Shown: positions 5,690 through 13,809 of the stretch, one piece after another
Numbering within the stretch: position 1 is the first letter of the stretch
Layout of the letters: every line of letters starts with the position of its first letter
NCBI GenBank assembly: GCA_038063195.1
Contig: JBBTVO010000044.1
Coordinates: 1 to 26,512, forward strand
From: JBBTVO01 sp038063195
GTDB taxonomy: Bacteria > Patescibacteriota > Microgenomatia > Levybacterales > UBA12049
DNA length: 26,512 bases
Direction of reading: 5' to 3'
Position numbers and translations under genes: made by a program
Notes under the pieces: generated by a model
The model's input: only the letters and a program-made list of their open reading frames with translations
Told to the model about the DNA's origin: nothing
The model's database searches: none

Positions 5690-7354
5690 TTACCAGCTTC
5701 CGCCGCCACCGCCTCCTCCTCCGCCGCCTGAAAATCCACCGGAAGCACCACTTGATGAAGACGGGGCAGATGTAGTGATATTGCTATTCATGCCATAGTA
5801 GAATCCCAAATAACTTGCGTAAAAACTTCCTCTGTACCCCGAATACCAAGTGGGATTATAGTCGGGCTTTATTATCTTAAGCTGTTCCATAAATTTGTCT
5901 ATGTATCCTAGCGCCATAGCGTACGGAATCATCTGCTCCACAGTATAAAATTTCATCGCCTGCCAATTATAATTCCTGTCCATACTTTTTAGGAAAAGCT
6001 TAAGCCCGTCTATTTTATGATCTATTTCATCGCCAAGCGGAGTTCTTCCGATAAGTTTACTAAATAAGAAAAACAAAACTGCTCCGAGAATAATATTTAG
6101 AGTAAAAAATGAAACAATTCCGAAGAATACCAGAAATCCTCTCTGAACTTGTGGGTTTTTGGTATAATATTTTTTCTCAACAAGCTGTTTGAAAATCTCC
6201 GTCTCCATATCCCGATAAGTTTTGTAAAAATCCGCTTTAAGGTCTTCTACGTCCACGTTATTACCGCTTTCGAAAAGCCGCGAATATAACTTTTTCTCAA
6301 AAGGAGTAAGTTTTCCGTCGTCCTCTTTAAGTTTCGTAATTGTCTGTTTCTTGTCAGTTATTTTGATAACCCCAAGAACCTTACTTTCGGTATTTTTCTC
6401 TTCAAGCTTTATATATTTTCTGATAGCCAAGTCAAAAATTGTCGCAGTCACGTCATTCCTGTCAAGCTTTGCATTGTCAATTGTCCCCGCAAGTGCGGGA
6501 GGAAGTCTGTTTCCCTTTTCGTCTTCCGGAGTATCGAAATTCACAGTCGGCGGACCAAATCTTTTCTTGTTTTTCTTCTTCTGATACCAAAAAATAAGAA
6601 TTGCCGGAAGAATTATGTTAAGCAAAAAATAAATTCCGAGAATATTTTGCCAGATAAAACCGAATATTTTTTCGGCAAAGGTAGAGGGCGCAGATTTTGA
6701 GAGAATGCTTTTGGGAAATGTATTTGCAGGATAAACCGCAACCGCTGTCAAACCTTCTCCTGCGGAAAGTAAACCTGTTCCGGCTGATGATCCATTAATC
6801 GTACAATTTGCATCCTTTGAGCCGGCCGTACCCGTATAGCAAATAAAATTGGTAGGATTAATCCCAAAATCCGTCGCAACATCAATACTTGCTTTTTCAA
6901 TGGCTACTGGCCAATCATTTCCTGTCGCATTCCAGTAGATTTCGTCAAAGTCCGGGAAATTACTTCCAATTCCATTCTCAACCGTATATGAAATCTTATA
7001 AACATGCGCTCCTGTAATAGTCCTGTCAGGATCGCCTATCTTGAAATTTATATTTTGATTGTTTTGTGTTGTTTTGAACTCTTCTGACTCACCGTCACGT
7101 TCGATATTTACATTATCAATCTTTGTAATCCTGTAGAGATCGCCAACTTTTGAATAAAGCGGAATGTATCTAAAAATTCCGTGCCGCGAGAGACTTTCAA
7201 AGTCATAATCAATCGTCTCGTTAATATCCATAAGCCCATCTTTGTGAGCCACGATCTTCACATCAAATGAATTTATCTTCTCGGCAAATGCATTTGCGGG
7301 TCGGAAAAGAAAGAAGATAAAAAGAAGGGGCAAAAGAAACCAAACTTTCCTCAT
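5690..7354 (-). CDS. DUF2207 family membrane protein
   Basis: About 554 residues. A signal peptide (WFLLPLLFIFFLFRPANAFA) precedes an extracellular domain of about 200 residues with the DUF2207 pattern (MDINETIDYDF, HGIFRYIP, YKISYTVENG). One membrane segment follows near residues 240-260, then a cytoplasmic stretch, a second hydrophobic hairpin near 405-430 and a glycine tail ending GGGGGGSW. The Gly-rich end is normal for this family. The function is unknown; members are common in small-genome bacteria and may act at the envelope. The start is ATG 7354 rather than the in-frame TTG 7357, because TATAAT (7362-7367) ends 7 nt before the ATG. It shares the intergenic region with the divergent alaS. 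Confidence 0.88.
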   Translation of the reverse strand: MRKVWFLLPLLFIFFLFRPANAFAEKINSFDVKIVAHKDGLMDINETIDYDFESLSRHGIFRYIPLYSKVGDLYRITKIDNVNIERDGESEEFKTTQNNQNINFKIGDPDRTITGAHVYKISYTVENGIGSNFPDFDEIYWNATGNDWPVAIEKASIDVATDFGINPTNFICYTGTAGSKDANCTINGSSAGTGLLSAGEGLTAVAVYPANTFPKSILSKSAPSTFAEKIFGFIWQNILGIYFLLNIILPAILIFWYQKKKNKKRFGPPTVNFDTPEDEKGNRLPPALAGTIDNAKLDRNDVTATIFDLAIRKYIKLEEKNTESKVLGVIKITDKKQTITKLKEDDGKLTPFEKKLYSRLFESGNNVDVEDLKADFYKTYRDMETEIFKQLVEKKYYTKNPQVQRGFLVFFGIVSFFTLNIILGAVLFFLFSKLIGRTPLGDEIDHKIDGLKLFLKSMDRNYNWQAMKFYTVEQMIPYAMALGYIDKFMEQLKIIKPDYNPTWYSGYRGSFYASYLGFYYGMNSNITTSAPSSSSGASGGFSGGGGGGGGGGSW

Positions 7355-7361
7355 CAATAAA

Positions 7362-7367
7362 ATTATA
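7362..7367 (-). promoter_or_regulatory. -10 box of the DUF2207 gene
   Basis: TATAAT on the minus strand, 7 nt before ATG 7354, back to back with the alaS promoter. Confidence 0.55.
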
Positions 7368-7395
7368 CAACTTTTAGGTTTAAGCTATAATATTT

Positions 7396-7404
7396 TGCTA
7401 TAAT
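7396..7404 (+). promoter_or_regulatory. Extended -10 promoter of the alaS operon
   Basis: TGC-TATAAT ending 7 nt before ATG 7412, so a leaderless start for the six-gene operon. Confidence 0.6.
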
Positions 7405-7411
7405 CTTATAT

Positions 7412-9382
7412 ATGCTGCAGGCGCTGGATATTATTGAAAAGTATATTTCTTTTTTCGAAAGTAAAAATCATAAACGCATCCCAAATTCTCCGCTTGTGCC
7501 CCAAAATGATCCCACCACTCTTTTTACATCTTCCGGTATGCAGCCACTTGTACCATTTCTTCTTGGAGAAAAACATCCGCAAGGTAAACGGCTTGTGAAC
7601 GTACAAAACTCTTTCCGCGCACAAGACATTGATGAAATTGGAGATAATAGGCACACGACATTTTTCCGGATGCTTGGCAACTGGTCTCTGGGGGATTATT
7701 TCAAAAAAGAGCAAATTCCATGGTGCTGGGAATTTCTGACCCGCGAAATAGGACTTCCAAAAGAAAAACTTTATGTGACGGTTTTTAAAGGCGATGAATC
7801 TATACCGCGCGATAGTGAATCCGAAAAAATCTGGACAGAAATTCTCACAAGCGAAGGGCTTGATCCAAAAGAAAAAATATTTTCATATGGCGCTGATAAA
7901 AACTGGTGGTCAAGAGCAGGCACTCCGGATAAAATGCCCAAGGGCGAGCCGGGCGGACCCGACAGCGAAGTGTTCTTTGACTTCGGAACTCCGCATGACA
8001 AGAAGTTTGGAGAAAATTGCCATCCCAATTGCGAGTGCGGACGGTTCCTTGAAATAGGAAATTCTGTCTTTATGGAATACTTGAGGACGGAAAGCGGTTT
8101 TGAAAAACTTCCTAACCAAAATGTGGATTTTGGCGGCGGGCTTGAAAGGCTTCTTGCCGCATACGAAAACCAAGCAGACATTTTCCAAACTTCGCTTCTT
8201 TATCCCATCATAAAAACTATAGAGCAAAATTTAAAAGCCGATTATAAAACCAATTCACGCGCGATAAGAATTATTGCAGATCATCTGTTAGCTTCTGTAT
8301 TTATAGTATCTTCCGGAATTTATCCATCAAATAAGGAACAGGGATATGTATTAAGAAGGTTATTAAGAAGAGCGATCCGATACGGAAAACAATTGGGTAA
8401 TCAAAATTATTTTACCACTGAAGTTGCCTCATCCATAATAGATACTTATTCTACGACTGACTCTTACTTAAGTGAAAGCAAGGAGAAGATTCTTGATGTT
8501 TTTTCAGAAGAAGAAAAAAAATTCAGCCAAGTTATCCAGGAAGGTCTCAAGGTCTCCAAAGACATAATTTCAACTCTAACTCCAATTGAACCTGCTAAAT
8601 ATTCCGAGCTTATGCAGGCTCCCGATAAGACTGAGTTATTTCGAGACATTTATAGAGGTGATCTGAAAAAGATCAATATTCCAAAATCAGTTATAAGCGG
8701 TGCTACTATTTCTGGTCCTCAAGCTTTTAATCTTTATCAATCTTTTGGATTTCCAATTGAAATGGTAACTGAACTTGCTCAAGATCAAAGACTTTTGGTT
8801 GACATAGAATCTTTTGAGAAAGAACTTAAGAAGCATCAAGACCAATCGCGCATAGGAGGAGCAAAGAAATTTGCAGGTGGGCTTGCGGATCATTCTGAAC
8901 AAACAGTAATGGGACATACTGCAACCCACCTTCTTCATCAGGCGCTTCGCGATGTCTTAGGAAATACCGTAAAGCAATCAGGTTCAAATATTACAAATGA
9001 AAGGATAAGGTTCGACTTTTCCTTTGATAGAAAACTTACGGATGAAGAAGTTGCGAAAGTTGAAAAGATTATTAATCGAAAAATCGAGAAAAATCTTCCT
9101 GTCCATTTTGAAATAATGCCGCTTAAAAAAGCCAAAGAAATAGGAGCTATCGGACTTTTTGATGATAAGTATGAAAATGACGTAAAGGTTTACTTTGTGG
9201 GCCCTTCGGCCCATTCGACAAGCTCAGGACAAGCAGGCTCAGGGCAAGATGCTTATTCGAAAGAATTCTGCGGAGGGCCGCATGTGGATTTTACAGGTGA
9301 GCTAAAAAGGTTTAAAATAATAAAACAGGAAAGTATTTCTCAAGGACAAAGAAGAATCTATTCAAAAGTTCACGATTTATGA
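7412..9382 (+). CDS. alaS: Alanyl-tRNA synthetase (no C-Ala domain)
   Basis: Charges tRNA-Ala. 656 residues against about 875 in E. coli. The class II catalytic core is at the N-terminus (LFTSSGMQPLVPFLLGE, NSFRAQDIDEIGDNRHTTFF, MLGNWSLGDYF, then GGGLERL). The tRNA-binding and editing parts follow, with the editing zinc motif HTATHLLH and, later, C-G-G-P-H. The C-terminal oligomerisation/tRNA-elbow domain is missing. Just before CGGPH there is an unusual in-frame insert, PSAHSTSSGQAGSGQD (about 9201-9249), encoded by a CPR-type mini-repeat (TTCGACAAGCTCAGGACAAG). It probably lies in a surface loop of the editing domain. The start is leaderless. The gene overlaps the next by 4 nt (ATGA). Confidence 0.95.
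   Translation: MLQALDIIEKYISFFESKNHKRIPNSPLVPQNDPTTLFTSSGMQPLVPFLLGEKHPQGKRLVNVQNSFRAQDIDEIGDNRHTTFFRMLGNWSLGDYFKKEQIPWCWEFLTREIGLPKEKLYVTVFKGDESIPRDSESEKIWTEILTSEGLDPKEKIFSYGADKNWWSRAGTPDKMPKGEPGGPDSEVFFDFGTPHDKKFGENCHPNCECGRFLEIGNSVFMEYLRTESGFEKLPNQNVDFGGGLERLLAAYENQADIFQTSLLYPIIKTIEQNLKADYKTNSRAIRIIADHLLASVFIVSSGIYPSNKEQGYVLRRLLRRAIRYGKQLGNQNYFTTEVASSIIDTYSTTDSYLSESKEKILDVFSEEEKKFSQVIQEGLKVSKDIISTLTPIEPAKYSELMQAPDKTELFRDIYRGDLKKINIPKSVISGATISGPQAFNLYQSFGFPIEMVTELAQDQRLLVDIESFEKELKKHQDQSRIGGAKKFAGGLADHSEQTVMGHTATHLLHQALRDVLGNTVKQSGSNITNERIRFDFSFDRKLTDEEVAKVEKIINRKIEKNLPVHFEIMPLKKAKEIGAIGLFDDKYENDVKVYFVGPSAHSTSSGQAGSGQDAYSKEFCGGPHVDFTGELKRFKIIKQESISQGQRRIYSKVHDL
9200..9249 (+). repeat. TTCGACAAGCTCAGG mini-repeat inserted in alaS
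   Basis: Contains CATTCGACAAGCTCAGGACA and a shortened second unit, GGCTCAGGGCAAG. A related string, TTCGACTCGCTCAGGA, is intergenic at 4599-4614. The insert is in frame and adds about 16 residues to AlaRS. Confidence 0.65.
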
Positions 9383-11640
9383 AACTGCCTCTCTCATTTT
9401 CCAAAGAACAAAAAAAAGAATTTTTCTTAGCATTGGTTCTCCGCAATGAGAAGATAAACGCTGTGTTCATGGAGGAGGTTGGAGGAAAAATCCATGTCCT
9501 CTCCAAACACGCCGAAGCTTTCGAAAAGTCTATAGAAGAATCCTCAACCGAAGAGATTTTGGAAACCGCAGATAAAGCAATTTCCCAAGCCGAACAAAGA
9601 CTTCCTGAAAAACTAGAAACAGTTAAGACTATTTTTGGTGTAAAGGGAAGCTGGGTCGAAGATAATAAAATCAAAAAAGAGTATTTGGAAAAGCTTAAAA
9701 AAATAAGCGATGAACTTGGGCTTGTACCCATTGGGTTTTTGGTAATCTTTGAGGCCATCTCTTATCTTTTGGAAAAAGAGGAAGGAACACCGGTCTCAAT
9801 AATTCTTGCGGAAACAGGGAAGAAATTTGTCTCAGCAGCTCTTATTAAGGGCGGGAAAATCAAAGAATTTAAAACATCGGAAATTACAACTTCTCCGGCA
9901 ACCACACTCGATAACATATTAAAACATTTCTCATCAGACGTTTTACCACCAAAAATCGTGGTCTTTAACGGCGAAGAGGATGAGAGTCAGGAATTCATAA
10001 ATCACAAATGGAGCTCAGGCCTTTCATTTATCCAAATCCCTCAAGTAACCACTCTTCCGTCAGAGTTTGACGCAAGAGCTGTCCTTTTCGGAGCTGCGAC
10101 ACAGCTTGGATTTGAAGTGCTTGATAAAGAATTACCCGAAGATGAGGATGAAATTCCTCCGGATTTTAAAAGCGGGCCGGAAGAAAAAGAAAAAACAAAT
10201 GAAAAAATAAACATCATTTCAGAAGAATCGTCTATGGAATATTTTGGGTTTGCAAAAGATAAAGATATTGCCAAAGAACCACTTCCTAAGCCCGTTGAAG
10301 TTATAGATGAAATGCCTGGGGAAACTTTGAAAGAACAAATTGAAGAAATTCCCGAAGTTGTAGCGGAAGAAGAGGGAGAAAAAAAACAGCTGCCGGTAAA
10401 TGCTTTTGCTATGATGTTAAGTGGGAAAAGTATTCTTTCTAAATTATTTAAAAACTTGAGTAAACTTCCTTTAAAAAGCTTCCTGTCTCTGCCTGGATTT
10501 TTCCTCTCCGGAGGAAAAATGATGCTGATTCCTTTAGCATTAATTTTGCTTATTTTAATAGGCGGATTTTTCTATTTCTTCTCAAATAAAGCAGCTGTCG
10601 TACTAAGTATAGATGCCAAGCCGTCTGAGAAAACCCAGGACGTGACTTTTTCATCAGACTCCTCCACCAATCCTTCAAATGGAATTCTTGCGTCTCAATT
10701 TATCTCTGCCACTCAAGAAGGGAATATTTCAGCTTCCGCAACAGGCAAGAAAGAAGTCGGGGAAAAAGCAAAAGGAACCGTCACTATTTTTAACAATGCC
10801 GACTCATCACAAAATTTGTCGTCCGGTGCTACCATAACATCCGCAAATGACCGTGCATTTACTTTGGATAAGGCAGTAACTGTGCCCGCGGCTTCAGGCG
10901 ATGTTTTCTCGGGAACTACTCCGGGAAAGGTGGACGTAGCGGTCACGGCAAAAGAGATTGGACAAGATTCTAATATTCCTTCTGATACTAAATTTTCTAT
11001 AGGTACAAGCGTGTCAATGGCAGCCAAGAATGATAATGCTTTTTCGGGGGGAAGCAAAAAAGAAGTAACTGTTGTATCGGAAGACGATATTGAAAAACTT
11101 GAAGCAAAACTCCTTAAAGATCTTGAGAGCAAAGGAAAAGACGAGCTGACAAAAAAGATTTCAGGCGATGAAGTTCTTCTTCCGGTCCTTATAAGTGAAA
11201 AACTGGTGAAGAAAGATTTGAGCAAAAAAGCCAATGAAGAAGCAAGTAAAGTGACTCTTACCGGAACCGTAGAATACAAAGGTATTTCCTATAAAAAATC
11301 AGATTTGGTGGATTTTGCCAATGAGGTTCTTAAGAACGAAATATCGCAGGATGAGATGATAGATTCAGACAGTATTGAAGCAGACGTTGGGGAAATAGAC
11401 CAGGATGAGGATAAGATAAGCGCAAGAGTAGCAATAAAAGCATTCGTTGTGCCTAAAATAAACGAAGAGGAAGTTATCAAAAAGATTACGGGAAAATCTT
11501 TTAACAGTGCTAAAGAGATTCTCACAAAATATCCGCAGGTTTCAGATGCTAAAATCAGTCTTTCCTTTAGTCTTCCGTTCCTGCCGCAAATACTTCCTTT
11601 CTCTTCAAAAAATATAAAAATTACTACTCAAACAAAATGA
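9379..11640 (+). CDS. Actin-fold (PilM/FtsA-like) - membrane - baseplate J-like fusion protein
   Basis: 753 residues in three parts. Residues 1-250 resemble the actin/Hsp70-fold module of PilM/FtsA proteins (VSIILAETGKKFVSAALIKGG, then VFNGEED and DARAVLFGAA). Residues 250-375 are an acidic, Glu/Lys/Pro-rich linker. One membrane helix at about 381-402 (MLIPLALILLILIGGFFYFF) leads to an extracellular region of about 350 residues. That region carries the baseplate J-like pattern (KAKGTVTIFNNADSSQNLSSGATI, AVTVPAASG, VDVAVTAKEIGQDSNIPSDTKF). The layout suggests an inside-out machine or a surface anchor. It overlaps alaS and the sortase by 4 nt each. Similar proteins are annotated in CPR genomes as baseplate J/gp47 family; the function is not established. 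Confidence 0.8.
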   Translation: MKLPLSFSKEQKKEFFLALVLRNEKINAVFMEEVGGKIHVLSKHAEAFEKSIEESSTEEILETADKAISQAEQRLPEKLETVKTIFGVKGSWVEDNKIKKEYLEKLKKISDELGLVPIGFLVIFEAISYLLEKEEGTPVSIILAETGKKFVSAALIKGGKIKEFKTSEITTSPATTLDNILKHFSSDVLPPKIVVFNGEEDESQEFINHKWSSGLSFIQIPQVTTLPSEFDARAVLFGAATQLGFEVLDKELPEDEDEIPPDFKSGPEEKEKTNEKINIISEESSMEYFGFAKDKDIAKEPLPKPVEVIDEMPGETLKEQIEEIPEVVAEEEGEKKQLPVNAFAMMLSGKSILSKLFKNLSKLPLKSFLSLPGFFLSGGKMMLIPLALILLILIGGFFYFFSNKAAVVLSIDAKPSEKTQDVTFSSDSSTNPSNGILASQFISATQEGNISASATGKKEVGEKAKGTVTIFNNADSSQNLSSGATITSANDRAFTLDKAVTVPAASGDVFSGTTPGKVDVAVTAKEIGQDSNIPSDTKFSIGTSVSMAAKNDNAFSGGSKKEVTVVSEDDIEKLEAKLLKDLESKGKDELTKKISGDEVLLPVLISEKLVKKDLSKKANEEASKVTLTGTVEYKGISYKKSDLVDFANEVLKNEISQDEMIDSDSIEADVGEIDQDEDKISARVAIKAFVVPKINEEEVIKKITGKSFNSAKEILTKYPQVSDAKISLSFSLPFLPQILPFSSKNIKITTQTK

Positions 11641-12365
11641 GTGAATATTATTATCACAGAAGCAATAGGAAGCTTAAGAAAAAATTCACAAAATTTATTG
11701 GAATATTTACCCTTCTTACTGGGCTCATAGTTACATCTTATATTTTCTTTCCGCTTCTTTCCTGGCAGATTTATTTTGCCTCTGCCTTCGCGCAAAGTCT
11801 TGAAACACCAATACCAAAACCTGAAGTATTAGGCTCAAACTCCTGGGGCAGTCTTATATCAGAGGCCGGGAATATTATTTCGGGAGCTGATTATTCCAAT
11901 GCTCAGAATTGGTTCCCTCATTACTCTGCCACAAAAGACGAGAAGCCTAAAATTTCTTTCTTCAGCATCTCAATACCAAAACTTAAGATTCAGAATGCAA
12001 TAGTCTCGACTCAGGATCTCAATCTTGCAAGCCACCTTATTAACTACCCCGGCACAGCTATTCCCGCTGACAAGGGTACATCGGTAATTTTTGGGCATTC
12101 CACTCTTCCTCAGCTTTTCGATCCAGAGAATTATAAAACAATTTTTGCAAATGCGTATCAGCTTAAGACCGGCGATGTTATAAATGTAAGTGTAAACGGA
12201 GTGGGTTTCGTCTATAAAATTTATGAAATATCGGTTGTAAGCCCTGAGGACACTTCAATCTTTACTCAAGACTTGAATGACTCATTCCTAACTCTTGTCA
12301 CATGCACGCCTCCCGGTACGACATGGAAAAGACTTATTATAAAATCAAGACTTGAAAGAGCATAA
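11637..12365 (+). CDS. Sortase family transpeptidase
   Basis: A 242-residue membrane-anchored sortase. An N-terminal helix at about 18-40 is followed by a linker and the sortase beta-barrel. The catalytic triad is visible as H154 in IFGHST, C223 in TLVTCTPPGT and R232 in WKRLIIKSRL. Sortases cleave a C-terminal sorting motif and attach the protein to the cell wall or link pilin subunits. The substrate motif is not in this window. The position right after the baseplate-J surface protein suggests they work on the same surface structure, but that protein has no LPxTG-like tail. Overlaps are 4 nt upstream and 1 nt downstream (TAATG). Confidence 0.93.
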   Translation: MSEYYYHRSNRKLKKKFTKFIGIFTLLTGLIVTSYIFFPLLSWQIYFASAFAQSLETPIPKPEVLGSNSWGSLISEAGNIISGADYSNAQNWFPHYSATKDEKPKISFFSISIPKLKIQNAIVSTQDLNLASHLINYPGTAIPADKGTSVIFGHSTLPQLFDPENYKTIFANAYQLKTGDVINVSVNGVGFVYKIYEISVVSPEDTSIFTQDLNDSFLTLVTCTPPGTTWKRLIIKSRLERA

Positions 12366-12514
12366 TGGGAGAAGAAAACGGATTTAAAATTTTCCTTATC
12401 AGTATCTGGCCCACTATTTACAGGCTTATAAATAGCTTCTTGTATTTTCTTCTGACACTTGTAAGAGCAATAGTAAAAATTGCAATGAATCAGCTCAAGG
12501 GAGGAGGCGTATAA
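12365..12514 (+). CDS. Small 49-aa membrane protein
   Basis: A short ORF beginning at ATG 12365, which overlaps the sortase stop as TAATG. The product starts MGEENGFKIFL and carries one long hydrophobic helix (about residues 8-41, including INSFLYFLLTLV) with scattered Arg/Lys, ending in NQLKGGGV. I recognise no family. The tight translational coupling to the sortase, the lack of any other use for this DNA, and a clean Shine-Dalgarno-like AAGGGAGGAGG at its own 3' end support a real gene. It could be a subunit or regulator of the surface machinery. Confidence 0.6.
   Translation: MGEENGFKIFLISIWPTIYRLINSFLYFLLTLVRAIVKIAMNQLKGGGV
12498..12508 (+). promoter_or_regulatory. Strong Shine-Dalgarno site before the AMP phosphorylase
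   Basis: AAGGGAGGAGG inside the 3' end of the 49-aa ORF, followed by CGT and an ATA codon at 12511. It is the only strong SD site noted in the window. It marks the real translation start of the phosphorylase well upstream of the first in-frame ATG at 12619. Confidence 0.6.
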
Positions 12515-13809
12515 AAAAATCGTTTAAAGCTCTTGAAGAGGAATCAAGAGAAGTAATTGAAGCAATTCAAAAAAAGCTTGTCGGCAAGAAACTGAATTAT
12601 AAAGAAATTTACGCAATCATGGATGAGATTGCAAAAAATAGACTTGGAGAAGTTCTGACCACATATTTTACTGCCTCTGGATACGCAAAAGGATTTACCA
12701 ACAAAGAGCTTTATTATCTAACAAAAGCGATGGTTGAGACAGGTGAGAAGTTAAGCTTTCCGGGAATTGTCGCCGATAAACATTCCATTGGCGGAATCCC
12801 GGGAACCAGAACAACTCTTATAGTCGTGCCAATCGTTGCAGCTGCCGGATTTAAAATTCCAAAAAGTTCATCCCGCGCCATAACCTCTCCGGGAGGAACT
12901 GCCGATGACATGGAAACCCTCGCTCCCGTAGTAATTTCAAAAGAAAAGATTTATGAGATTGTAAAAAAAACCAACGCATGTATCGTCTGGGGAGGCAGTT
13001 TTGGGATAGCACCAGCTGACGATGCAATAATAACTGTTGAGAAGCCGCTTCTTCTTGAAAGCTATGATAAAATCCTGGTTTCTGTAATGGCTAAGAAAAT
13101 TGCATTCGGTTCAAATCATATTGTAATAGACATACCTTACGGAAAAACAGCAAAAGTTCATAGAAAAAAAGATGCAATAATTCTTAAAGAGGACTTTCAG
13201 TATCTGGCCAGAGAATTTGGTGTAGAAATAAAAGTTTTAATCCGCAGGACTGATGAACCATGGGGAAGAGGAATGGGGGCAATTCTTGAGACCCGCGATG
13301 CTTTAAGAGTCCTTCAGCAAAAACCAAACAGACCGCTTGATCTTGAAAACGGAAGTCTTTTTCTGGCAACAGAACTTTTAAAAATTTGCCTTAATGATTC
13401 ACCCAAATCCCTCCAGGATAAAATTAGGAAACAATATGAAAATTGTGAAAACTGGGCGAAAGAAATTCTTGAAAATGGACTAGCCTTTGAAAAAATGCAG
13501 GAAATTATAAAAGCTCAAGGGGGAAATCCTCACATAGACAGCGAGGATTTAAAGCCCGGAAGTTTTTCTGAAGATATCAAGGCAAGGCGAAAAGGAACTA
13601 TAAAAGAAATAAATATAAAAAATGTCACAACAGTCGCAAAAGCTCTGGGCTCTCCCGAGCAAAAGGGTGCTGGAATTTATCTCTATAAAAAAATTGGCGA
13701 AAAAGTTGAAAAAGGAGAGGTAATCTATACAATATATAGTGAAAAAATGTATAATCTAAGGATTGGAAAGAGGGTGAGGAAAGAATTTCCAATACTGAAT
13801 ATTTTATGA
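12511..13809 (+). CDS. AMP phosphorylase / thymidine phosphorylase-like protein, non-canonical start
   Basis: Nucleoside phosphorylase of the DeoA superfamily, closest in motif style to archaeal AMP phosphorylases, which turn AMP and phosphate into ribose-1,5-bisphosphate and adenine. Key motifs are VADKHSIGGIPG (phosphate loop), IPKSSSRAITSPGGTADDMETL and CIVWGGSFGIAPADD. The first ATG (12619) would cut into the conserved N-terminal helical domain. Sequence upstream in the same frame (ESREVIEAIQ, LVGKKLNYKEIYAI) clearly belongs to the family, yet no ATG, GTG or TTG occurs back to the stop at 12433. With AAGGGAGGAGG at 12498-12508, the likely start is ATA at 12511, about 432 aa. The ~85-residue swivel domain of archaeal enzymes is missing. 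It overlaps mltG by 4 nt. CPR versions often work with R15P isomerase and RuBisCO in AMP salvage; neither partner is here. Confidence 0.85.
   Translation: MKKSFKALEEESREVIEAIQKKLVGKKLNYKEIYAIMDEIAKNRLGEVLTTYFTASGYAKGFTNKELYYLTKAMVETGEKLSFPGIVADKHSIGGIPGTRTTLIVVPIVAAAGFKIPKSSSRAITSPGGTADDMETLAPVVISKEKIYEIVKKTNACIVWGGSFGIAPADDAIITVEKPLLLESYDKILVSVMAKKIAFGSNHIVIDIPYGKTAKVHRKKDAIILKEDFQYLAREFGVEIKVLIRRTDEPWGRGMGAILETRDALRVLQQKPNRPLDLENGSLFLATELLKICLNDSPKSLQDKIRKQYENCENWAKEILENGLAFEKMQEIIKAQGGNPHIDSEDLKPGSFSEDIKARRKGTIKEINIKNVTTVAKALGSPEQKGAGIYLYKKIGEKVEKGEVIYTIYSEKMYNLRIGKRVRKEFPILNIL

Noticed and set aside
5690..5790. Poly-glycine end of DUF2207 as a frameshift artefact
   Set aside because: Gly-rich ends closing in SW are normal for this family.
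10713..11279. Minus-strand ORF of 188 codons
   Set aside because: Antisense to the baseplate-J part; Ser-rich low-complexity product typical of a reverse frame.
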